64,000 bases of DNA. Source: Siderastrea radians (Eukaryota > Cnidaria > Anthozoa > Scleractinia > Rhizangiidae). A program made the translations under genes and the position numbers. The first letter of the stretch is position 1, and each line of letters begins with the position of its first letter. The notes under the pieces are model-generated. The model worked only from the letters and a program-made list of their open reading frames with translations, made no database searches and was not told the origin of the DNA. Where the stretch lies: the NCBI GenBank assembly GCA_964017195.1, contig OZ024890.1, forward strand, positions 20,980,701 to 21,044,700. The letters run 5' to 3'. Shown here piece after piece: positions 50,401-61,427 of the stretch.

Positions 50401-53400
50401 TGAAAATTAAGCAAGGCCTTTGACTGGTGTTGTGTGAGATTGCTTATTCCAAAAGTATTCACTCTTCCCAGTGCACTTTTCACGGCTTTATCAAAGACCT
50501 CCTTCAAAAGAGAAACGTCCGCTGTTGTGAACTTCACGAGCGTACCAAATGTACCGTGGGCGCGTATTTAGTCAGCAATTTCTTACAGAGCACATGCGCA
50601 CTGAGCAAAAATGGGGAAAAACTGGTTTCAAACCAGACTGACTCATCCGTTTCGGTGGATGAGCAGCAAATCAAAGAAAGTCGAGGCAGCTGGCAGAGGT
50701 CCCTTCCTCTTCCCGACTTATCTAGGAAGATCGAAGGGCCTCTGCTCGCAGGGTACCTTTCCCCATTCTCCCAGTTCTTACTCCCATTTCTCCTTTTCCC
50801 ATCCCCTTTTTCCTCTTTCTTGCTCCCATTTCTCCTTGTTCCTATCCTATCTCTCCCAGTTCTTGCTCCCATTTCTCCATGTTTCTTTCCTCTTTCTCCC
50901 AGTTCTTACTCCCATTTCCTTTTGTTCCTGTCACCTTTCTCCAAGTTCTTGCTCCCATTTCTCCTTGCTGCCATCCTCATTGTCTTAGTTCTCCCTTCCA
51001 TTTCTCCTTGTTCCCATCCTCTTTTTCCTAGTTCTTACTTGCATTTCTCTTTGTCTTCATCCCCTTTATCCCAGCTCTTTTTCCCATTTCTTCTTGTTCC
51101 CAACCCCTTTGTCCCACTCCCATATCGTCTTGTTCTCATCCTGTTTCCCAGTTCTCACTCAACTTTCTTTTCATTTCTATCCCATTTCTCTCTTTTATTA
51201 CTCCCATTTTATGTTGCCACCCACTACTCTTTCACATTCCTGCCCTCTTGTTACCAGAAAATCAGAAAATGTATTGAATTTGCTTGTTTGATAGGATCAA
51301 AGAGTTCCAGCTGATATGGTGTTCCTTAGAACATCAGAAAAGAATGGTAAGGATTCTGCATTTTATTTTGTTTTTGGCTTATTTGTGTATGATGTTTTTT
51401 TTGTTATGTTCATAACAGCCCTGTACCACATGACGTTTTGTTTTGTTCAGTAAATGTACAGTGTCATGCTTGGGACTGTGTCATTCTCTAGGCGATACAT
51501 AACAATATAAAAATTTTTTATTCCTAAAGGTTACATTTATCTTTGATCACAAGTACTAGAGATACTTTTATAAATTGTATTACCAGTTAATGAATGATTA
51601 ATTTATGCTAAATAACTGTGAACTTTTAAGGTTACTCAGGACCTTCGCGGGTGTCCTCTGGCAAAAAAAATCGTATGTGCGCCATTTTAAAGGAAAACGT
51701 GGCAAACTATAATTATATTGTTGGAAAGGTTAATAAAAATGTAGATTTCGGGAAAAATATGAGTTGCCAGTTTCTTCAATTCCGCAGAAGAAAATTAAAT
51801 CGCAAACAACCACGAAAATGACCATGTGTTACTCAGTTGAATTAATAGGGTATGAAATCCTAGTGCATTGGCAAAATAACTGCACAGTGTAATTACAAAG
51901 GATCATTAAAAGTGTGTGAGCATTTTTCGATATTCCGACTGGTTATTTTTTAATTAATCTGTCAAGTTCGAGCAGTAAAGAATATGCAATGTGCGTTGCA
52001 TTGAAGATCGCCATGGGTGAAATATTATGGATTTCAAAAATCCCCGACACTCTTTGGTTTCACAACATCTAAGGATTTTGCTCAGGCCAAATTTCACAGA
52101 AATCTGCCGAATTTTGATACCCATTAATTCATTTATCTCATTGAATGACGCATGGTCATTTTCATGGTCATTATTGCAATTTTCTTTCACAGAATTTAAA
52201 AAACTGGCAGTTCATATTTTTTCCAAAATCTACTTTTATTAACCTTTCCAACGATATATAGTTTGCCATGTTTTCCTTTAAAATGGCGCGCATACGAATT
52301 TTTTCCCAAAGGACACGGGAGACGCTGCGAAGGTTCAGAGTAACCTCAAGTAATGAAAAAAAAAATGAAGTTGATGATACATTGCTTACACTTCTGTAGG
52401 AAGTAGAAGACATTACATGTACTTTTGAAGAGTTCCTCTATTCAAGTTTTTGCTGCTATCAAGTTAAATTATGATCAGTTTTCACTGTATAAATTGCCTT
52501 TTTCAGGAGCATGCTTTCTAAGAACAGATCAAATGGATGGTGAGACTGATTGGAAGCTACGTCTGACTGTAGCACCCTGTCAGAGACTGCCCTGTGATGC
52601 TGTGAGTGGTGTCTTGGTTAAAATGGTGCTTTAAAAATAACTTACCATTTTGTTAAAGGTCTACTGCGTACCCTAGTACCCTCTTAGAATGTGTTTTCAG
52701 GAATAAGCACCCTTTTTTGGCAAGCTCCCTTCAGTATAATTATTGTCCCTTTATCTAGAGTACATAAATAAAATACAATAACACAACACAGAATAAATCA
52801 AATTTATGTCCTCTCTTTAAAAATTGCCCTGACATTAAACTACGTGTGATGCCCAAGGTGCTAAATTGAATTATTACAGTACGCATACTTAACTACAAAA
52901 CTTGTATTCCTGGCTACAGTCATATTAATCCTGCAAGCAGCAATAATGAATGTGCATTTTATCTCCTGTCAGGATATGTTGAATATCAGTGCCTCTGTTT
53001 ATGCAGAGAAACCTCAGAAAGACATTCATAGTTTTGTTGGCACCTTTACTAGGGTAAGTTATTCTAATCATTAGTGTTTTTGAAGAATTTGAAGAAATTT
53101 CTTCAAATTTAAGTTGACAAGTCAAGACTCATCTTCTCCCAAATAGAGAAGATATTACTGAAGTAATAGCCTGTCTACATCATGCTGGACTGGTATTTTA
53201 AAGATTTTAACTGAGAGTCCAAATTATGCATCAGTTGGAAATGAGTAACTTAAAATTGCAAAGATGAATTGAGAATTTATTGCCAGACTCTGAATTTCCA
53301 TGTTAAGTGCAATTCTGCTTTCAAACTGATGTGTAATTTTGGAGACTCCATTAAATCTTCAAAACACTGGTCATGCATGACAGATTGACTGTTTAAAATA

Positions 53401-56400
53401 GAATATAGATAATGTTTTCTTTGGGGAGGCACAAACATGTCAGCTGTAAACCTGAAGGTTGGAGTTTCTGTTTCTAGGTCAGAGTGATAAAATAGCATAC
53501 AAGGCATCCATTGCCGATATACCTAAAATCACCTAACAGCCATCAAGCCTGCACAGAATAATTGTTTTATTACATTCTTGGCTTCAATGATCATTGCAAA
53601 ATTTTTTCTCCTTATTTTTGGACAGAATTTTTGGTTTGCAGTGACAAGTTTTGAATACTGTGGTACTTGACATGGCAACCAATTTCCTTGCAAGGAAGGG
53701 GCTATTTGCAGAAAACCTGTTCACATTAAACCAACAAGAAAGCTAGAAATTCAATAACTGAGATTGAAAATTTAATATGAAGTGCTATCAAACTTGAGCT
53801 AGGCACTTACACGCACGAGCCTTGTGGCTGGGATGGTCAAGTGCTCTACCTTCATCTATCGGTTTTATCCCCTTGAAAATTATGTCTCTCCTGGAAATTT
53901 TGCCAAAAAATGCCTTTTGAAGGGAGTCAAGCCGTTTTTAGGTCGCTGTCTAGCCAAAAGGAATCGAAACTGCCCAAACGTTGTTTACAAGTCAAGCACT
54001 AGACTAGCTTTCGTTCCTGATGCCAAATTACAGCTTTCGAAGTTCAGTCGAGCATGCGCAGAAAGCAAAATTTCGTCTTTACCGTTTGCTTTCTCTCCTC
54101 CCCACTTCTTTTGCTTTTCTTTCCCCCCCTTTTTTTCTTGTGTTGGGCATTTACTAGGCTTCCTTTCAGTGGGAAAAGGTTGGGCAAAAAGTTCCAAGAT
54201 CGTGAATTTTTTTTTAAGGAAGTACGAGTGGGTAGTGGGACAAGATTTTCATTGGAATTTTCTGGTCCCTGCACAAGTTAGTTGTCAAAGTTGTCTAGGA
54301 CCGTTAAAGCCGATGACGTGTTAAATAAAATGTTGGAATTTTGTTCTGACAGTATGATGGAGAAAGGACTGAGATTCCTTTGAGTATAGAGAACACACTG
54401 TGGGCTAACACTGTCATAGCATCAGGTCTGTGTAGAAAACTAATTTTAACGTATACAAATGCTATGTTAGAAGACTGGTTATTTAGTGAATGATTGTGAT
54501 TAGTATCCTCAGATAGTGACCTTAACCACATCTCCTCAATTCTAATAAGGCCACAACACTCTAGCTTATTTTTTAGTCCAACATTCTACATGCTGCAAAT
54601 ACCCCTGTTGGCCCTTTTTGGCTTAACCAAAATCCATTGGTGCTGATCAATCTTTTGGTTTTCTTACAAATTACAACCTGCCAATAGGAGTTGTAATTGC
54701 AGTCACGTGATTGGTATATTAAATGCAATTTCAAGCCTGGGGGATCTTAGAGATGCAGAACGTGTGTCAAAATTTAAAAAAAAAATGCTTGTGGGTCCAT
54801 CTGATTTGACGTCAATAAAAAAATATGCTGTCATCTTATGAAAAATCAGTCAGTGTGTTGCGAATATTGTAACAAATACCTTAGCCAAAGCGATATGTTA
54901 TTTTGGCTAGCATGCAATCTTAGATATACAGCTGTACTTGATAATAAAAAAAGCTGTGGGAAAAGTTTGACAGCTATCTGATACATGCTCTTAAAGGGGC
55001 AGTCTCATGGCGATTTTCCTATCTTCTTTGTCACAAGTTTGATTAATTTATATCAAAGTACCTTGCTCATACATGAATTGCTTTTAGACCACAAGGGGAC
55101 AATATTAAATGAATTTTCAAAAGAAAAAACAAGCCAAAATTAGTTTTTAAATATTTTATCTGAGACATAAGGCAGAAACTTGAAAAATTCTGCCAGAAGT
55201 TTTCAAGTCGCATGCCATTTTCATCCTGGCCATCCCTCTCCAGACATACTTATTATAGTTTCCATGTACTGGAATACCCATTTTAATACTACTGGACCAT
55301 TATTTTTAGGCTTCCATAGACAAAAATGTGTCTTTTGGCTTTTCACAGTGATACTAAAAATTGATGAGACTGCCCCTTTAAGGATGTACTTTCAGTTGAG
55401 TAAAGGCTGACGCATCTTTGCAAGCAAGGACATGGTTATATTTTGTCGAGAGTAAAAGCAGAGTGTTTGAAGCATTCAAATGTAAAATATTTATCTTTTT
55501 ATTCTAGAAATGTTTTTCTACTTTCTTGGTTTTAATGATTGAAATCCTACACGTTTGTTGTAAGAGTGTCTTAATAAAGATTTACTAATTAACGTAAATT
55601 TTCTCGTGCAGGTACTGCTGTTGGAGTCGTAATTTACACTGGCTCAGAGACGAGAAGTGTAATGAACACATCAAACCCTGAGACAAAGGTACTTATGCGC
55701 AAACACCATACGGGTCCATACGTGAGTTGTGAAGTTGTGAACCAGACAACCCCCTTGAAATCGACCATCTTGTTGTTAGGACCTTTTTTTGTGGCCCAAG
55801 CAAATGCTCAGTCATTTTCGTATCTCAAACTCCTGTTATTCTGATCACCTTTTGAAGTCCCAAACTATTTTTTCTCTACAAATTAATAAGGCCTCCTCCA
55901 AATACATGGTGGCTGAAAGGCAAAAACAGACAACCATTGATGAAAAAAAGTGAGAACTATCAGTTTTACACTGCATTACAAAGCTATTTAACCATTTAAC
56001 CCTTTCACTCCTAGAGTCAGTTATGGAGATATTTAAGGTGGTTCTAACTTTTGAGTCTGTGGATATGGTGTGACCATTCAAATAAAACCTCTTCAGCAGT
56101 ACTTTTACATGGTACTATTAGTTTTGTAGGATTTGAAAAAAATGAAATTTAGGATTTTTCTTGAATTCTTGCTTTGGCCACTTCTAGGAGTGTAAGGGTC
56201 AACCTACATGCATGCTACTTTCCTTTGTTGTTTTTCTGTTTACGCCTCTATCATTTTTGGCCTAAATCACATGGTTTCCTCACACGTTTTAGGGGGTATG
56301 GAATAAGTAATTATTACGATGATTATTCAGAAAAGCACAGGAAAAGATGCAAAAATATATTATTGACAACGCTTACTGCAGTTCTTGCCCCAGTTAACAG

Positions 56401-59400
56401 AGTTGTGCCTTTTATTATTTCCTTAGTTTGGCCTTATCGATGCAGAGGTCAATAACCTGACAAAAGTTTTGTTCGTAGCTACAATGAGCCTTTCCTTTGT
56501 CATGGTATCAATCAAGGTATTTCATGTTTTTTATTCTTCTTTGACCCCTCAGCTCTCAGGCTATGTTTACACGGCACCGGACCGAAACTGTTCCGAACCG
56601 AACCGGACCGGATCGGCTTCTGTTTACATGGAACCGTTTGGAACCGATCCAATTGTTTATACGGGAGCGTTCTGGAACCGGTCCGGAGCGTTCATCCACG
56701 GAGACCCAGGGGCAGCTAGTCGGGACGACGGGATTTTCATGGGGGAAAGTTTACAACAAGAGCGGGAGAGCCCCTGGGCACTTACTCTTACCGATCCAGT
56801 TCCAGAAGCGTTTGAATTCTCTCCTTCTGATTGGCCAGAAAAATATTTTTCTGGCCAATCAGCGAAGAGGAACAGCCGGGCGACTCTCATGGCTTCTTAC
56901 ACGAGGTTGTTTTCCTCATCGATCGCCGTAGTAGCACGGCCTGTTCAACGGGAACATTTTTGAGGAGAGCTTCAGAAAAAAAATAGTAATAAAAAAATAA
57001 ATAAACGAAGTCGAGGAAATCGCAAACTATAACGTGGCCGCAAGAAAACAAACACTCAGCGGGATTTTTCACGAAGGACTTATCGAAGGTATCGCAAATT
57101 TTTAGAGCTAGCGACTTCCCCTTTCTCAAGTGTTGCATGAGGCTAATAGCTACTCGAGTAAACGATGTTACTAATTATTTCTCCTTATTCGTTGAACTAC
57201 GTCTGAAACTTTCCACGGGAATCTCCGATGCACGGGCCACGCAACTATGTCGATCGAGCGTGGGAACCACAGTTAACCAAAGCGTAATATGAGTGTTTGT
57301 ATGGAGCTGAAATTCGATCGAACATAATCGGCGGTTTTACGCTGAAAATGCATTAAAATGGAAATACAGTTTGAAAAACATTACCTGCGGTGTGTTTGCT
57401 GTGTTTTTATTGCTTTTCCGAGCTTCTGGAGGCCGATCTGGGCGATTTTCTGCTTAACGGTCGATGCGACGTCATGTCACGTACTAGAGAGAACTGTAGT
57501 TCTCTCTAGTACGTGACATGACACGCTCGATCAACATAGTTGCGTGGCCCGTGCATCAGAGATGGAAAGTTTCAGACGAAGATCAACGAAGAAAGAGAAA
57601 TAATTAGTTACATTGGAGAAAGGGGAAGTCGCTAGCTCTAAAAATTTGCGATACCTTCGATAAGTCCTTTGTGAAAAATTCCCTGTGAGTGTTTGTTTTC
57701 TTGCGGCCACGTTATAGTTTGCGATTTCCTCGACTTCGTTTATTTATTTGTTTCTTTTCTGAAGCTCTCCTCAAAATTGTTCCCGTTGAACGGGCCACGC
57801 TACTACGGCGATCGATGAGGAAAACAACCTCGTGTAAGAAGCCATGAGAGTCGCCCGGTTGTTCCTCTTCGCTGATTGGCCAGGAAAATATCAGAAGGAG
57901 AGAACTCAAACGCTTCTGGAACTGGATCGGTAAGAGTAAGTGCCCAGGGGCTCTCCCGCTCTTGTTGTAAACTTTCGCCCATGAAAATCCCGTCGTCCCG
58001 ACTAGCTGCCCCTGGGTCTCCGAGGATGGAGCGTTCTTCAAACGGATCCAAAACTGGAATTGCAAAACAGCAGGTCCAGTTTTGGATCCGTTTGGATCCG
58101 TTCCGGACCGGATTACAGAACGATCCCTTGTACACAGAAGGCCTATCCGGTCAGATTTTCGGACCGGATCCGTTTGGAACCGATCCTGTGTAAACATAGC
58201 CTCAGTGTGCTACATATAAACATTCGGCCGTATGTCCATGGACATTGGGGTTGAAGATTAAGTTAGACCTGGCTTAACAGCACTAAAAACAGGTCTTATT
58301 ATGGGCCAATTATTTAAACAAGGACTAAGTTAAGCCTGGTTTAAAAGCATTTACATTAGGGGTCTTAAACAACTCATAAGAATGTCATTCTAAGTTGCTA
58401 GTTGGCTTCAACTAAATGTTGTTTACACTAAATTGTTAATTACTGTCTAAACTTCATTTAAACTGAATTGGCCTCTCTGTTTTCCAAGAGTAGAGCTTAA
58501 GGAAAATTAAACTTTAAAAGTTTTTCGCGTACTTTACTCGATTAGAAATCTTAAGCTAGCTTTCATGCAGTGTTTTGATAATACACAGTTTACGTGTGGG
58601 TGAAATTTTTTAGAAGTGTCATTGTTCTTTTAATATTCTTGGCTGTTAGGGTTACAATGGGCCTTGGTATCGCTACTTCTTTCGCTTCATCCTGTTGTTT
58701 TCATACATCATTCCATTGAGGTAAGTCGTGTTAAAACCAGGATCGCGGCAAAAATCAAATGCAAATGATATAAAAATTATTTGTCTTTTAAGTTTAAAGC
58801 GAACTAGTCTTTCATTAAACGCCGATGAATGATTGATTATTTGAAAAAGATTGACCAGCCTTTTCACCTGTTTTACAGCGGCTCCCTGCAGCTCATTAGA
58901 GGATGCCATGTCACGACTGGGATTTTGCCGGGTCATATAATAAAATTTTGGCATAAAGCATCGATCGCTATAGATAAATCTTTCATTCACGGAATGCTTT
59001 CCGAACAGTTAAGAACACCAAGCGGAATTTAACAAATGAATTATCGCTGTTAGAGCAAAACATAATTAGCCTTAAGTGATTTTCCAAGACAGAACTAGAA
59101 AGTGTGGACACAACATTTTCAATGTACAGTTCCTTTCCATCCTTGCCATCCGTAGCCATCATAGCCAAGGGTTACTAGGGTTATTGCTGCTCGTTTCTTG
59201 TAGAAAAATGCACAATTAATTTTAGGTTGGGGTAAAGAATTAAAAACAATAACTGACATTGTTCCTTTAATTTTGTCTTGTTCTTTGTAGTTTGCGAGTA
59301 AGCCTGGACTTAGGTAAAGTCGTATACTCTTGGATGATAATTCACGACAAAGACATCCCTGGTACAGTGGTGCGGAGCAGTACGATACCAGAGGAACTGG

Positions 59401-60816
59401 GACGGATAGGATACCTGCTGTCTGATAAAACAGGGACGCTCACTGAAAATGAAATGGTACTGAATGAAACCGGGATCAAACGGGAGCGAGAGTTGATCAG
59501 AGTTCAAATTCTCACCAACTCTTTTGCGCTGACATCCACTCCTGTGCACTCGCATCGAGTTGAAAACTGTTTCATGTTTAGCAACCTCGTTCCCAAGGTC
59601 TCTCTTCTTCCTGTCTTTCTCTCGCTCCAGCGGACGGGAAGAAGAGAGACCTTGCATGTTTAGAAGAATCGGGGGGTTAGCTGGGCTATGTCATGGAGAC
59701 TTTAGGGTCCTAGGACAAAACTGTCCTTTTTACGTACACGGAAATAATTTACGTACACGGAAATAATGCTCAGGACATGAAGAGGAAGATGCCAAGTTAC
59801 AGCGGAACCACGATATAACGAAGTATCAAGGGACTGGGAAAATCGTTATAACGAAATTGTGGGAAAACGACCACAATATTCGTTATATCAGTGTTTGGAT
59901 GATAATTATTTTGCCATAAAATTAAACACTGTCGTGTTGCAACACCCAGTATTCGGTTGAGTCGCGGAATTACTACACAGATTTGAACAATTAAATGAAA
60001 TTCGTGATTTGGATTCTGCATGTATCTCTGTTGATCTGTTACGCATTCAGCTTCAGTTGCGTGATAACGTTTATTCGTTACTTCGGGGTAATTCCTGAGT
60101 TTGGGCTTCTGTATTGTGTTCGTTATATCGGGGCCTACGTTATACTGGGGCTCGTTATATAGCGGGGTTCTGTTCCATACATTTCACTGTAACGTTGGCC
60201 GGGCTGAAGAATATAGTTCGTTATATTGTGAACATCGTTATACCGTGACTCGTTATATCGTGGTTCCACTGGGCCCTGTTGCATAAAGAAACTTAAGATT
60301 AAGTCAGAATTTCTGCAACTGTTCCCTGTTTTACTGAGGATTTTTTCGTACCGTCGTTGTATTTCCTATACTCTTTAATCCACCTTCGGCCGATTTATCC
60401 ATAATAGCGTGCAAGAAAATCTTCTGGAACACAGGGAATGGTTCCAGAAATTCCCACTTAATCTCAAGTTGCTTTATGCAACTGGGCCCTGGAATGGGGC
60501 AGTGGTGAGAGCACTTGCCTTCCACCAAAGTGACCTCGATTACCGGACTCGCCGTCATATGTGGGTTGAGTTTGTTCTTGGTTCTCATCCTTGCTCCGAG
60601 AGGTTTTTCACCGGGTACTCCGGTTTTCCCCTTCCTCAAAAACCAACATTTCCAAATTCCAATTCGGTCTTGGTGGTGTCCCCAATTAGCATACTGTGCT
60701 AAATACCGTTGACGCCTAATTATTATTTTTCTTGCAAAGGGAGAACAAATCATGATCAATGTTAGCGATTTTTCCTAGACACAAAGAAAAAAACTGAATG
60801 AGCGAGCGAGGGAGGG

Positions 60817-60903
<87 letters not shown>

Positions 60904-61350
60904 GATTCAATCAATGAATAAAAGAATGAATGAATCAGTGAACCAATGAATAAATTTATGTGCCCGCGTACTGAAATAGCAGTAAACGAACCTCTAAATG
61001 GGGAAACTTTAAACTTGCAATTCATTTCAATCCTGGCCACCCGTGGCCAAACACAGTTGTTCATAGTTCCGAAAAATTTGAAGGATAATTCTAAGACTGA
61101 ACCACTATTTTTGGGTCTTCTTTGATTCCAGTGTGTCTTATTGGAGATAGGAAATCATGCTTATCACGCAGTGTTTAATATCTCTTAAACAGGTTTTCAA
61201 GCGATTGCACCTGGGAACTGTCTCGTTTGGAACAGACTCCATGGAAGAGGTACGAAAACTCTGTGATAGCTTCTTTAATTTTTTACCTCCTTATACTCTC
61301 AAAGTAGAAATGTGACAATTTTTTCCATCGTTATGTGGGGGATAATCTTT

Positions 61351-61427
<77 letters not shown>

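Larger units (their letters stand above)
49360..51240. repeat. ~43-bp pyrimidine-rich minisatellite (interrupted)
   Basis: Units of the type CTCCCATTTCTCCTTGTTCC and CTCCCAGTTCTT repeat with steps of 42-43 bp (for instance 50781, 50823, 50866, 50909, 50952). The array is split by the insertion at 49558-50755. It makes long open frames (e.g. 50427-51314) that are compositional artefacts. Confidence 0.9.
49283..51294 (+). other. ATP9-like intron 6
   Basis: 2.0 kb, made almost entirely of a pyrimidine-rich ~43-bp minisatellite into which a 1.2-kb element has inserted. Confidence 0.85.
56517..58649 (+). other. ATP9-like intron 12
   Basis: 2.1 kb, three quarters of it the fold-back element 56559-58201. 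Confidence 0.85.
59457..61192 (+). other. ATP9-like intron 14
   Basis: 1.7 kb densely filled with small elements: a hairpin at 59588-59656, a pogo-like element (59800-60271), a MITE (60271-60489), a SINE (60490-60720), an (AATC)n tract and a diverged TTAA-MITE remnant. Confidence 0.8.

Noticed and set aside
50427..51314. 295-codon Ser/Pro/Phe-rich frame
   Set aside because: A translation of the C/T-rich minisatellite; low complexity, and it runs into the ATP9 exon 7 acceptor in another frame.
53824..54324. 166-codon open frame in ATP9 intron 9
   Set aside because: Strong Phe/Ser/Pro bias, no domain, no family resemblance; the opposite strand is equally open. A repeat origin is more likely.
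56469..58197. Several 100-160 codon frames on both strands
   Set aside because: They are mirror images produced by the inverted arms of the fold-back element.
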